Notes: a model not told the origin generated them from the sequence alone. A DNA stretch of 64,000 nucleotides from CANMXU01 sp052030545 (GCF_052030545.1 NZ_JBPDIH010000001.1:434001-498000), one strand, 5' to 3'; shown: positions 25,284-34,769, counted from the stretch's first letter. Program-made: numbers and translations.

Positions 25284-26810
25284 ATGTATAAGCAGCTAAC
25301 ATTCATATTAATTATAATGAGCTTGACGGTGTCACTATCGTCGAGCTCATTTTTTTTAAGCAGAGCATTAACGATAAAGCTGGATAATAATCAGGCCACA
25401 TCAGCTGAACTTGATTTGGCGACCGAGCTAAAGCTTCCGAGCGCTTATCAATATCATGTAAATCAGCTTAGCTACGGCTCTGAACTTTGGCAAAAATATA
25501 GTCAACTATTGGCAAACACTCAGGGGGAACAAGCCTACTTGCTCGCCAATTATTTTTCAGAGCAACAACACCTCGAGAGAGCACAGTTTTGGTACCGTCA
25601 TGCGATTAACCTTAACTACCAACCTGCCTATTTCGCATTGGCTAAATTACATTTTACAGAAAAACGCTTTGAACAAGCCAAGCAACTATTAGATAAGATT
25701 AACCATAATAAAGAAACGGATAGTTTACGTATCCAAACAGCGCTGCACTTAGGACAATTAGCATCGCTTGCCCAGCTATTAAAGCCAATAGAGCAAACTG
25801 ACCATTTGCCTATGCTAAAACAGCTTGCTGACTATGGCGTTTTTGAGTTACTCATACAACGAGGTTTATTTGATGCGAAACATCAACCTCATCAGCTTTT
25901 GGCAAACAAGACAAATTCTGCCTCGACGCAATGTCACAATAGTGTGCAATTTTACGCAACGAACCTCGCTGATTTACAACGGCTTGAGCAGTTATTATCT
26001 AAATTTTCAAAGCATCAATTATCGACATACTTCTGTTTTGAAACACCGCGCTATGTACCTTTGCCCGAGCTTAATTGTAAAAAGCGGGCGGGTCAGTCGA
26101 AAACATTAGCGATTGAATGTGATGAAAGTTATTGGCAACGATGGGCAGATAATATTGATAGTCGGTATATAGGTATCATGCTGCCAGAAGGTGGCGCCAA
26201 TGTGCATTTTGGCATTATGTATATTGACCAGCAAGATAACGAGCTTGTATTGGCACATGAACTGTCACATTGGTTGGGGTTTATCGATGAATATCCCCTA
26301 AGTGCCCAGCATCAAGCATGTGCATCAATTCAAACAGAACCATTTGCCAATAATATTGTCGTTTTAGACTCATTTTATCAAGGCCGACGTGCAGACGCTC
26401 GTCGCCTTATATTAACTAAGCTTCCATGGGCTGAGCAAATTAAATCTTCAACGCCGATTTTAACCGCGCATAAAACAGGTTGGCAGTTGGGTACTCCAGA
26501 AACACATGAAAATGAAAATGAAATTGGCGTTTTTAATGCCGACAGTTGCAGCTTATCGAAAACTTTTGCTTATAAACCCACAAAGGGACGTACATTTATG
26601 CAGAGCTTCGAAACACCATTCCCATCAAGTTATCAGCGCTTGCTAGATCACTTAAATGGTCGGTTTGCGATGCCAAGTTTTGAATACAATATTGCCTTAG
26701 CAAAATTTAAGTTGGGGGATAAAGGGCAGGCAGTTAAATGGTTAAATAGAGCGAGTATGAAAGAAATAGATAAAAGCCGCCAAGAACGAGTTAAAATAGG
26801 AGGTTTTTAA
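25284..26810 (+). CDS. putative secreted or anchored metallopeptidase with TPR-like repeats and an HExxH site
   Basis: 508 residues, no family I can name with certainty. An N-terminal membrane anchor or signal (about 5-28) is followed by TPR/Sel1-like helical repeats (about 75-200, LANYFSEQQHLERAQFWYRH and AKLHFTEKRFEQAKQLL). Near residue 325 the motif HELSHWLGFIDEY is seen. HExxH followed six residues after the second His by DEY resembles the zinc site of M64 (IgA peptidase-like) enzymes. Several Cys residues around it suggest an oxidising compartment. It lies 45 bp after nlpI, which itself recruits proteases, so a link to envelope proteolysis is possible but inferred. Confidence 0.65.
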   Translation: MYKQLTFILIIMSLTVSLSSSSFFLSRALTIKLDNNQATSAELDLATELKLPSAYQYHVNQLSYGSELWQKYSQLLANTQGEQAYLLANYFSEQQHLERAQFWYRHAINLNYQPAYFALAKLHFTEKRFEQAKQLLDKINHNKETDSLRIQTALHLGQLASLAQLLKPIEQTDHLPMLKQLADYGVFELLIQRGLFDAKHQPHQLLANKTNSASTQCHNSVQFYATNLADLQRLEQLLSKFSKHQLSTYFCFETPRYVPLPELNCKKRAGQSKTLAIECDESYWQRWADNIDSRYIGIMLPEGGANVHFGIMYIDQQDNELVLAHELSHWLGFIDEYPLSAQHQACASIQTEPFANNIVVLDSFYQGRRADARRLILTKLPWAEQIKSSTPILTAHKTGWQLGTPETHENENEIGVFNADSCSLSKTFAYKPTKGRTFMQSFETPFPSSYQRLLDHLNGRFAMPSFEYNIALAKFKLGDKGQAVKWLNRASMKEIDKSRQERVKIGGF

Positions 26811-26860
26811 TTTAATTGCTTCTTTGTGCTTTTATCTATTTTTTGAAAGTGTGTAGCCCT

Positions 26861-27082
26861 TTAAACAGTTTTTTTCTGTAGCTTGGTCACTTCCTGATGT
26901 GAGTGTTTGTGATTCATTTCATTAACAAAAATATGTTGTTTTACAACGGTATTTGGTCTTGCTTTAGCTACTGGCCACATTGATGTATTGTTAAATGCAG
27001 TTAACTCTTTTTGAATGGTTTCAGGGCTGTTTTTACTTGTACTGAGATCAGACTTTTGAGCAAACCATGAAAATAGTGACAT
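26861..27082 (-). CDS. small hypothetical protein
   Basis: 73 residues, beginning MSLFSWFAQKSDLS, polar and rich in Lys, Asn and His (NEMNHKHSHQE). AAGG lies about 8 bp before the ATG. Codon use resembles the neighbours and it fills an otherwise empty 430-bp gap. No domain recognised. It could be a genuine small gene of the genus or a chance frame. Confidence 0.5.
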   Translation of the reverse strand: MSLFSWFAQKSDLSTSKNSPETIQKELTAFNNTSMWPVAKARPNTVVKQHIFVNEMNHKHSHQEVTKLQKKTV

Positions 27083-27242
27083 ACGACGTACCTTATTATT
27101 CCACTTATTTAGTTATAGTCCATTTAGGCATTATACGCTTTAAATTTAACATTTTTATTACAAATTTTATTCGCTAATATTATGCATTAATTTGATGTAT
27201 AATGCTCCCTAAATTTTTCCTCTTATTTGTCAATAACCTGTC

Positions 27243-28928
27243 ATGCATACCTTCGAAAAAACAGCATTTCGCGCGCAATTTCCGTTACTCAAAACTCAGG
27301 TAAATAATGCTGATTTAGTGTATTTTGACAATGCAGCGACTAGTCAAAAACCCCAGACAGTTATCGACGCTTATCAGAATTATTATCAAGCGCTTAATTC
27401 AAATGTTCATCGGGCGTCACACGCTATAAGTGCAAAATCTACATCGGCATATGAAGCAGTGCGAGAGCAGGTGCAAAAGTATATTCATGCATCTTGTCTT
27501 GAGCAGGTGATATGGACAAAAGGTACAACGGAAAGCATTAACCTCATTGCCCAAACTTGGGGGCGAGCAAACCTTAAAGCGGGCGATGAAATTTTATTAA
27601 GCCAAAGTGAACATCACGCCAATATTGTGCCGTGGCAAATTGTTGCAGAGCAAACTGGTGCTTGCATTAAAGTGCTGCCGTTAACACAAACCGGTGAAAT
27701 TGATGTATCTGCGCTCGAGCGTTTAATCAGCAGTAAAACGCGTGTCGTCAGTGTGGCGCATATTTCTAATGTTATTGGCAAAATTAATCCTGTAAAGACC
27801 ATTATTGCGCAAGCTAAAAAAGCCGGTGCAATTACGGTTATTGATGGCGCACAAGCTGTTGCTCACCAGGCGGTTAATGTTGAACAGTTAGATTGTGATT
27901 TTTATGTCTTTTCAGCGCATAAGATGTTTGGGCCAACAGGCGTTGGTGTACTTTATGGTAAAAAAGCACTGCTTGAAGCCATGCCGGTTTATCAAGGAGG
28001 CGGCGAAATGATAAAACAAGTGAGTTTCGAGCAAACTCACTATAACCAAATCCCGTTTAAGTTTGAACCGGGCACGCCTAATATTGCCGGAGTGATCGCT
28101 TTTGGCGCAGCGTTAACATTTTTATCTCAGCAAGACGCTATAGCTATGTTGGCGTACGAGCAGACACTAACACGATATTGTTATCTGAAATTACAGCGCG
28201 TGTTAGGGGTGCGATTCATTTGCGAAGGCGAACCTGATGTGCCGTTGTTGTCGTTCACTATCGATGGTCATCATAACCATGATATCGCTGCGGCACTTGA
28301 CAGTTATGGTATTGCTATTCGTAGTGGTCATCATTGTGCGATGCCGTTAATGACTTATTTGAATATCGGTGGATGCTTGCGTGTATCGCTTGCAGCTTAC
28401 AATACGCGTGCAGAAGTCGATTTTTTAATTACCTGTCTAAATGAAATTATTGATAGCAGTGCTTCATCAGAGAAAGTTACGGTTGCTGCTAAAACATCGC
28501 CACCAGAAAATCCATCAGTATTAACCACTGATGAAATAATTAGTCGCTTTGAAAAAAGTAAAGGCTGGGATCAACGCCATCGTGAAATTATGCTATTAGG
28601 CAAAGCGCTTAATCGAATGGATAAATCGTTACGAGGGGAGTCTACCTTAATTCATGGCTGTGAAAGTTTGGCTTGGCTCAGCTTCGAGCAACAAGATAAC
28701 GGTTGTTTTATTTTTAGCGCTGACAGCGATGCCAAAGTGATTCGCGGCTTACTGATGATTGTGCTAACTGCGCTAAGTGGCAAAACGGCTGAACAAATTA
28801 ATGAATTTGACCTAGAGAGCTATTTTAAGCGATTAGGTTTATTGCAGCATTTAAGCCCATCAAGAGGTAACGGGCTTAAAGCAATCGTGGCGAGAATTAA
28901 AACACTCGTTAACAAATCCCCTGATTAG
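27243..28928 (+). CDS. csdA: cysteine desulfurase CsdA fused to sulfur acceptor CsdE
   Basis: 561 residues, against about 400 for CsdA/SufS. Residues 1-405 are a group II cysteine desulfurase. The PLP lysine lies in FSAHKMFGPTGVG (about 227), and the catalytic Cys in RSGHHCAMP (365). After a linker (about 408-425), residues 426-561 match SufE/CsdE, with the sulfur-accepting Cys in HGCES (473). In E. coli the two are separate adjacent genes. Here they are one frame without internal stop, so persulfide transfer would be intramolecular. The convergent neighbour is tcdA (csdL), the third member of the Csd system. Confidence 0.93.
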   Translation: MHTFEKTAFRAQFPLLKTQVNNADLVYFDNAATSQKPQTVIDAYQNYYQALNSNVHRASHAISAKSTSAYEAVREQVQKYIHASCLEQVIWTKGTTESINLIAQTWGRANLKAGDEILLSQSEHHANIVPWQIVAEQTGACIKVLPLTQTGEIDVSALERLISSKTRVVSVAHISNVIGKINPVKTIIAQAKKAGAITVIDGAQAVAHQAVNVEQLDCDFYVFSAHKMFGPTGVGVLYGKKALLEAMPVYQGGGEMIKQVSFEQTHYNQIPFKFEPGTPNIAGVIAFGAALTFLSQQDAIAMLAYEQTLTRYCYLKLQRVLGVRFICEGEPDVPLLSFTIDGHHNHDIAAALDSYGIAIRSGHHCAMPLMTYLNIGGCLRVSLAAYNTRAEVDFLITCLNEIIDSSASSEKVTVAAKTSPPENPSVLTTDEIISRFEKSKGWDQRHREIMLLGKALNRMDKSLRGESTLIHGCESLAWLSFEQQDNGCFIFSADSDAKVIRGLLMIVLTALSGKTAEQINEFDLESYFKRLGLLQHLSPSRGNGLKAIVARIKTLVNKSPD

Positions 28929-29713
28929 GCGGCTAACTTTTTACGCAATATTTTTTCGATCGCCTTACCGACGGCAAAAAAGGCAAAGCTTGCTGTTACA
29001 TGCGTTGCCGCGCCAAAGCCACCGCTACAGTCTAAGCGCATAGCGCCGTCATTTGATTGTTTTGCATGGCATACATTGCCGTCGTTGTCTGGGTAAACCA
29101 GTTGCTCAGTAGAAAATACGGCGTCAATCGAGAACTTGCGCTTAACATTGCGTGAAAAATTAAAGTCTCGTCTGAGCTGGTTTCTTACTTTTGCAAGTAA
29201 AGGATCTTGGTAAGTTTGGCTTAAATCGCAAATACTAATTTTAGTTGGATCTGTTTGTCCACCTGCGCCGCCTACGGTGATCATCGGCAATTTATTGCGT
29301 TTGCAATGAGCAATAATTGCTGACTTTACCCGCACTGAATCAATCGCATCAACAACATAATCAAACTCTTTGGTGAGTAATTGCGCGAGATTATCTTCAG
29401 TGACAAAATCTTCTACTTGGTTAACCTGACAATCAGGGTTAATCGCCAAAATACGCTCTGCCATAACCTCGACTTTACTTTCGCCAACGGTTGTTGAAAG
29501 GGCGTGTATCTGACGATTAATATTCGTAGTGCAAATATCGTCGAGATCTATTAAAGTGATTTGCCCTAAGCCGCTACGAGCGAATGCTTCGGCAACCCAA
29601 GAGCCAACCCCACCAATACCAATCACACAAACATGCGCTTGTTCTAAGGCATGGGCACCTTTAGTACCATAAAGGCGAGCAATACCACCAAATCGAAGTT
29701 GATAATCAGACAT
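28925..29713 (-). CDS. tcdA: tRNA cyclic N6-threonylcarbamoyladenosine(37) synthase TcdA/CsdL
   Basis: 262 residues, E1-like ThiF-family enzyme that ATP-dependently cyclises t6A37 in ANN-decoding tRNAs. The N-terminal Rossmann nucleotide motif IGIGGVGSWVAEAF and the RQIHAL segment are conserved, and a C-terminal hydrophobic helix is present. The stop codon overlaps the csdA-csdE stop by 4 bp in convergent orientation. The E. coli enzyme is known to work with CsdA-CsdE, which supports both calls. Confidence 0.94.
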   Translation of the reverse strand: MSDYQLRFGGIARLYGTKGAHALEQAHVCVIGIGGVGSWVAEAFARSGLGQITLIDLDDICTTNINRQIHALSTTVGESKVEVMAERILAINPDCQVNQVEDFVTEDNLAQLLTKEFDYVVDAIDSVRVKSAIIAHCKRNKLPMITVGGAGGQTDPTKISICDLSQTYQDPLLAKVRNQLRRDFNFSRNVKRKFSIDAVFSTEQLVYPDNDGNVCHAKQSNDGAMRLDCSGGFGAATHVTASFAFFAVGKAIEKILRKKLAA

Positions 29714-30353
29714 ATATTGAAAATGTAATAGGAAAAATTGGCGATATTATAACAAGCTAATTTTATAAAAATTAGTGTAAAGATGAGTTTATTCGCCCAA
29801 AGTTACTGTTTTTAACGATTTGTAGTATTTATTTTATCGATAGTAATTATTAAAACATTTTATAGTTCGCGTGCTTAAATCGCGATAAATTTGCCGCTAT
29901 TTTTAGTTTAAAACGCCATGAATTGAATACGGCTGTGAAAGGTTTCTAGTATTTAAACCAAATTTGTTTGCTCTGGTGGCATTGGACGATAGCGTTTTGA
30001 ATAACCAAATGAGAGTTTTATTATCGTCTCTCTTACATAATGTGAGTATTTGCAAGGGGTTGCTAGCGCCTTTCTGAGCTAATAAACATGATTCGCTGAA
30101 CTTAATATTATCTTTTTATTGGCAAGCTATCGCTTAATTTTAATACGAAAAACGGCAGTGTTAGCGTGTTTTAAACATAACCTTTATTAGTGGCTGTTTA
30201 ATTTTTAATTCATTTTTATCTTAATTTTATTTTTATAGCTGAAATTTTTTTGTTAATTTGGTTATTTTTTTAACAAATTTTAGCCATTTTTTCATTCAAA
30301 ATACATCTTTTTTATTTCTTGTGTGAATGGTGTGTATTTATTTAATAAATACT

Positions 30354-30380
30354 AAAAGCGGCTTTTTTGGCCGTTTTTTT
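30354..30380 (+). terminator. orphan terminator-like hairpin
   Basis: AAAAGCGGC and GCCGTTTT pair with one bulged G around a T-rich loop and are followed by more T. No gene on the plus strand ends nearby. Confidence 0.5.
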
Positions 30381-30517
30381 AGAGCTTTTTATCTAATTTC
30401 TCTAAAAATTCAGATCAAACTGAGAGGGTTTTCGGTCAAAAAAACAGGATTTTTTACAAGTTAAATCGCAAATTTTACCGATAATCTTTACTCAAAATGC
30501 GCAATTTTGGCGCAAAA

Positions 30518-30544
30518 AAAAGGTAGCTAATTAAGCTACCTTTT
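30518..30544. terminator. gltA terminator, bidirectional
   Basis: AAAAGGTAGCT / AGCTACCTTTT stem (11 bp) with a 5-nt loop. On the minus strand it is followed by seven T, 50 bp after the gltA stop. Confidence 0.85.
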
Positions 30545-30593
30545 GTTGATAAACGCCTATTTAGGTGTATTGAAAGTACCTAAATTAAGTTCA

Positions 30594-31880
30594 TTATCTG
30601 TCTTTCAACGGTACGAAATCACGGTCTAATTCGCCAGTATATTTTTGACGAGGACGGCCGATTTTCTGGCCTGGTTGACCTAACATTTCATCCCAGTGAG
30701 CAATCCATCCAACCGTACGAGACATAGCAAAAATCACGGTGAACATGCTGGTCGGAATACCAATGGCTTTTAAGATGATTCCTGAGTAGAAATCAACGTT
30801 AGGATAAAGCTTCTTCTCAATGAAATAAGGGTCTTCAAGTGCTACTTTCTCTAGCGCCATAGCTACGTCTAGTAGTGGATCTTGAATACCTAATTCGTTA
30901 AGTACTTCGTGACAAGTTTCACGCATTACCGTGGCACGTGGGTCGAAGTTTTTGTATACGCGATGACCAAAGCCCATCAAGCGGAAAGAGTCATTTTTGT
31001 CTTTCGCTTTAGCAACATATTCGTCTACGCGATCTAGGCTACCAATCTCTTCTAGCATGGTTAAACATGCTTCGTTAGCACCACCGTGAGCAGGTCCCCA
31101 TAAAGACGCTACACCCGCTGCAATACATGCGTATGGGTTAGCACCAGAAGAGCCGGCTAAACGCACAGTTGACGTTGAAGCGTTTTGCTCGTGATCTGCG
31201 TGAAGCGTGAAAATACGGTCCATTGCGTTAGCAACTACTGGGCTTACTTTGTATTCTTCGGCAGGAACAGAGAACATCATGTGAATGAAGTTTTCTGCAT
31301 AGCTAAGGTCGTTACGAGGGTAAACAAATGGTTGACCCATGCTGTATTTATAAGCCATTGCTGCGATGGTTGGCATCTTAGCAATTAAGCGGTGTGCACT
31401 GCGTTTACGCTGTGCTGGATCGTCAATATCTAAGTCGCTGTGATAGAACGATGACAAGGCACCTACAACACCACATAGCATCGCCATAGGATGCGCGTCA
31501 GGTAAGAAACCGTGGAAAAAATGTACTAGCTTTTCATGTACCATTGTGTGGTTGGTAATGATGCTTTTGAAGTCGTCGTACTCGGCTTTTGTTGGTGCAT
31601 TGCCGTTAAGTAAAATATAACAAACTTCTAAGTAATCAGCTTTTTTTGCAAGGCTATCAATAGGGTAACCACGATGTTGTAAAACACCTTTGCCCCCATC
31701 GATGTAAGTAATTGATGACTCACAAGAAGCTGTCGCTAGAAAGCCTGGGTCATAAGTAAAGTAGCCTTTGCTACCTAAAGTGCGGATGTCAATTACGTCG
31801 TTGCCAGCGGTGCCTGTTAAAATGGGTAAGTCTGCAACTACTTCACCATCAATGCTAAGAGAGGCTTTTGAATCAGCCAT
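30594..31880 (-). CDS. gltA: citrate synthase (type II)
   Basis: 428 residues, hexameric NADH-sensitive type as in other gammaproteobacteria. The active-site region HGGANEACL (about 265-275), MGFGHRVYKNFDPRA (about 305) and the C-terminal IGRPRQKYTG segment are present. It condenses acetyl-CoA and oxaloacetate, diverging from the sdh-suc operon. The leader carries a perfect 24-bp palindrome (31909-31932). Confidence 0.98.
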   Translation of the reverse strand: MADSKASLSIDGEVVADLPILTGTAGNDVIDIRTLGSKGYFTYDPGFLATASCESSITYIDGGKGVLQHRGYPIDSLAKKADYLEVCYILLNGNAPTKAEYDDFKSIITNHTMVHEKLVHFFHGFLPDAHPMAMLCGVVGALSSFYHSDLDIDDPAQRKRSAHRLIAKMPTIAAMAYKYSMGQPFVYPRNDLSYAENFIHMMFSVPAEEYKVSPVVANAMDRIFTLHADHEQNASTSTVRLAGSSGANPYACIAAGVASLWGPAHGGANEACLTMLEEIGSLDRVDEYVAKAKDKNDSFRLMGFGHRVYKNFDPRATVMRETCHEVLNELGIQDPLLDVAMALEKVALEDPYFIEKKLYPNVDFYSGIILKAIGIPTSMFTVIFAMSRTVGWIAHWDEMLGQPGQKIGRPRQKYTGELDRDFVPLKDR

Positions 31881-31908
31881 AATGTTTTATCCCCTATCAA
31901 TTGTTTAT

Positions 31909-31932
31909 CTGAATAATTGAACAATTATTCAG
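31909..31932. repeat. perfect palindrome in the gltA leader
   Basis: CTGAATAATTG, AA, CAATTATTCAG: 11-bp arms with a 2-bp centre, starting 29 bp upstream of the gltA ATG. It could be an operator for a dimeric regulator or a leader hairpin. No known binding consensus is recognised. Confidence 0.6.
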
Positions 31933-32081
31933 TCTTTATGAATATAAAACTGTCGGCTATTCTACTGCAAAATACCCCTAGTAAGTCAATCCCATAATCT
32001 GGCGGAAAAGATCCAAGTCAACAAACCGATTAAAAATTCACCACAACAACCAGAAAAGCCCGTTTTTTGCTTTTCATTAAA

Positions 32082-32110
32082 TTGTAATTGGAAACTTTCG
32101 TCTATATAAT
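32082..32110 (+). promoter_or_regulatory. sdhCDAB-suc operon promoter
   Basis: TTGTAA (32082-32087), 17-bp spacer, perfect TATAAT (32105-32110). Leader to sdhC is about 155 nt. Confidence 0.65.
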
Positions 32111-32273
32111 CATGGCGTCCTACATTTTCTAACATTTTCATAACTTTTTTGCTGTGAGTTTGAAATTAAGTTTTTTGGATGTAGTTCGCTGGGGGGTTAC
32201 TCTTTTGGGTAGTAAAACTCAATGAGTGACAATAAAAAAAAGTAGAAGGCTGTTAAGCTCTTTAGGCACTATT

Positions 32274-32648
32274 GTGAAAAAACAACGTCCTGTAAATCTG
32301 AACCTGTCTACAATTAAAATGCACGCTGCTGCAAAAGCGTCAATTATGCACCGTATCTCTGGTGTTATTATGGTCTTTGCAATCGGCATTTTATTATGGA
32401 CTCTATCTCTATCTCTATCTTCCGCTGAAGGATTCGCTCAAGTTAAGTCATGTCTTGATGGTGTATTCTTTAAACTAATTATTGTTGGTATCGTGTCCGC
32501 TTTAATTTATCACGTACTTGGTGGTATCCGTCACTTACTTATGGATTTGGGCCATTTCGAAGAACTCGATTCTGGTAATGCTAGCGCCAAATTAATTATT
32601 GTACTTTGGCTTGTACTGACCGTTTTAGTAGGAGTTAGATTATGGTAA
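32274..32648 (+). CDS. sdhC: succinate dehydrogenase cytochrome b556 subunit SdhC
   Basis: 124 residues from GTG 32274 (MKKQRPVNLNLSTIK), the family start. The open frame reaches back to 32226, but the added 16 residues are basic and unlike SdhC. Three helices anchor complex II. The SIMHRISGV segment carries quinone and haem-site residues, and the haem-ligand His lies in YHVLGGIRHLLMD. Its end overlaps sdhD by 7 bp. Confidence 0.94.
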   Translation: MKKQRPVNLNLSTIKMHAAAKASIMHRISGVIMVFAIGILLWTLSLSLSSAEGFAQVKSCLDGVFFKLIIVGIVSALIYHVLGGIRHLLMDLGHFEELDSGNASAKLIIVLWLVLTVLVGVRLW

Positions 32649-32989
32649 ACAACATTGCAACAGTAGGTCGTAGTGGCGTACATGACTTTATTCTAATTAG
32701 AGCAAGTGCCCTTATTCTTGCTTTATATACCTTTTTGATTTTAGGTTTTTTTCTTGTAACCTCTGAAGTAACGTATGACGTATGGCAAGGCTTTATGGCT
32801 TGCTTACCGGTTAAAATCTTCACTGTGTTAGCTCTTTTCTCACTCGTTATTCATGCTTGGATTGGCGTATGGCAGGTTCTGTCAGACTACATCAAACCAG
32901 CGTTCTTTCGTGGGTGTTTACAATTTATTTTTGCCGTAACTTTACTAACGTATTTAGTTGGCGGTTTATTAACAGTGTGGGGTGTTTAA
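32642..32989 (+). CDS. sdhD: succinate dehydrogenase hydrophobic membrane anchor SdhD
   Basis: 115 residues with three membrane helices. It begins MVNNIATVGRSGVHDFILIRASA, matching SdhD, and the His in VIHAWIGVWQVLSDY is the probable haem ligand region. Translationally coupled to both sdhC (overlap) and sdhA (stop directly abuts the GTG). Confidence 0.94.
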   Translation: MVNNIATVGRSGVHDFILIRASALILALYTFLILGFFLVTSEVTYDVWQGFMACLPVKIFTVLALFSLVIHAWIGVWQVLSDYIKPAFFRGCLQFIFAVTLLTYLVGGLLTVWGV

Positions 32990-34756
32990 GTGAGCGTTCC
33001 AATTCGTGAATTTGACGCCATTGTAATTGGCGCAGGCGGTGCGGGCATGCGTGCAGCACTAGCTATCTCAGAATCTGGCAAATCTTGTGCTTTGATTTCT
33101 AAAGTTTTCCCTACTCGTTCTCATACAGTATCTGCGCAAGGCGGTATCACCGTAGCGTTAGGTAATGCTCATGAAGACCATTGGGAACAACATATGTACG
33201 ATACCGTAAAGGGCAGCGATTATATCGGTGACCAAGACGCGATCGAATACATGTGTAAAACGGGTCCTGAATCTATTATTGAATTAGAAAAAATGGGCTT
33301 ACCATTTTCTCGTTTTGATAATGGTAAAGTTTATCAACGTCCATTTGGTGGTCAATCGAAAAACTTCGGTGGCGAGCAAGCGGCACGTACAGCAGCAGCT
33401 GCTGACCGTACTGGTCATGCACTTTTACATTGTTTGTATCAGCAAAACGTTAAAAACAAAACTAACGTTTACTCTGAATGGTACGCCTTAGATCTTGTTA
33501 AAAACTCAGACGGCGCCGTTGTTGGTACGACCGCTATTTGTATCGAAACTGGCGAAATTGTTTACTTTAAAGCGCGCGCTACGGTATTAGCTACCGGTGG
33601 TGCAGGGCGTATTTTTGCTTCAACAACTAATGCTCACATTAATACGGGTGACGGTGTTGGTATGTCGCTTCGTGCTGGTGTGCAAATGCAAGATATGGAA
33701 ATGTGGCAGTTCCACCCAACCGGTATTGCTGGTGCAGGTGTACTTGTTACTGAAGGTTGTCGTGGTGAAGGTGGTTACCTTCTCAATAAAGACGGCGAAC
33801 GTTTCATGGAGCGTTACGCACCAAATGCTAAAGATCTAGCCGGTCGTGATGTTGTTGCTCGTTCAATGATGACTGAAATTCGTGAAGGTCGTGGTTGTGA
33901 CGGTCCTTGGGGTCCACACATTAAACTGAAACTTGATCACTTAGGTCGCGAAACCTTAAATCAACGTTTACCAGGTGTATGTGACTTATCGAAGACTTTT
34001 GCTCACGTTGACCCAGCTGAAGAGCCAATTCCAGTTATTCCTACATGTCACTATCAAATGGGTGGTGTACCTACGAATGTTAACGGTCAAGCAATTAGCG
34101 TTGCTGCAGATGGCACAGAAACAATCGTTGAAGGTTTATTCGCTGTTGGTGAAATTGCTTGTGTATCTGTACACGGTGCTAACCGCTTAGGTGGTAACTC
34201 ACTACTTGATTTAGTGGTATTTGGCCGTGCAGCTGGTAAGTTCTTAGGTGAATACCTAAATGGCACTGAATTTGGTAAAGAAGCATCTGAGTCAGATTTA
34301 GAAGCGTCATTAGCACGTACTCAACGTTGGGAGTCATCTGAAAAAGGTGAAGACCCAGTGCAAATTCGTAAAGACCTGCAGCAATGTATGCAGCTGAACT
34401 TCTCGGTATTCCGTGAAGGCGAAGCTATGGCGCAAGGTATGAAGGAATTAACTGAGATCCGTGAACGACTTCAAAATGCCCGTTTAGACGATAAGTCATC
34501 TGAATTTAATACTCAGCGTATCGAGTGTTTAGAACTAGATAACTTAATGGAAACGGCATTCTGTTCAGCAAAAGCGGCTAACTTCCGCACAGAATCTCGT
34601 GGTGCACATGCCCGTCAAGATTTCACTGAGCGTGATGATGAAAATTGGTTATGTCACTCAATCTATTCTCCTGATACAGAAGAAATGACCAAGCGTGATG
34701 TAAACATGGCCCCAGTTCACCGTGAAGCTTTCCCACCGAAAGCAAGAACTTACTAA
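32990..34756 (+). CDS. sdhA: succinate dehydrogenase flavoprotein subunit SdhA
   Basis: 588 residues, GTG start immediately after the sdhD stop, with GGGGTG as a ribosome site inside sdhD. N-terminal FAD motif VIGAGGAGMRAA. The SHTVSAQGG segment has the His that binds FAD covalently, and RGEGGYLLN and HGANRLGGNS are active-site segments. It oxidises succinate in complex II. Confidence 0.98.
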   Translation: MSVPIREFDAIVIGAGGAGMRAALAISESGKSCALISKVFPTRSHTVSAQGGITVALGNAHEDHWEQHMYDTVKGSDYIGDQDAIEYMCKTGPESIIELEKMGLPFSRFDNGKVYQRPFGGQSKNFGGEQAARTAAAADRTGHALLHCLYQQNVKNKTNVYSEWYALDLVKNSDGAVVGTTAICIETGEIVYFKARATVLATGGAGRIFASTTNAHINTGDGVGMSLRAGVQMQDMEMWQFHPTGIAGAGVLVTEGCRGEGGYLLNKDGERFMERYAPNAKDLAGRDVVARSMMTEIREGRGCDGPWGPHIKLKLDHLGRETLNQRLPGVCDLSKTFAHVDPAEEPIPVIPTCHYQMGGVPTNVNGQAISVAADGTETIVEGLFAVGEIACVSVHGANRLGGNSLLDLVVFGRAAGKFLGEYLNGTEFGKEASESDLEASLARTQRWESSEKGEDPVQIRKDLQQCMQLNFSVFREGEAMAQGMKELTEIRERLQNARLDDKSSEFNTQRIECLELDNLMETAFCSAKAANFRTESRGAHARQDFTERDDENWLCHSIYSPDTEEMTKRDVNMAPVHREAFPPKARTY

Positions 34757-34769
34757 GGAGCATTGAACG

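Larger units (their letters stand above)
29714..30593. other. 880-bp AT-rich gene-free region
   Basis: No convincing coding frame on either strand. A terminator-like hairpin with a T-tract at 30354-30380 points rightward, and the bidirectional gltA terminator sits at 30518-30544. The rightward terminator without an upstream gene hints at an unannotated RNA or a lost gene. Confidence 0.7.
31881..32273. other. divergent gltA/sdh control region
   Basis: 393 bp without genes. On the plus strand it holds the sdh promoter (32082-32110). On the minus strand TAGAAT near 31961-31956 with TTGACT 19 bp upstream is a weaker gltA candidate. A perfect palindrome lies in the gltA leader. The in-frame GTG at 32226 upstream of sdhC is not used in my model. 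Confidence 0.65.

Noticed and set aside
32226..32273. Upstream extension of sdhC from GTG 32226
   Set aside because: The added residues do not match SdhC. GTG 32274 begins the conserved KKQRPVNL sequence.
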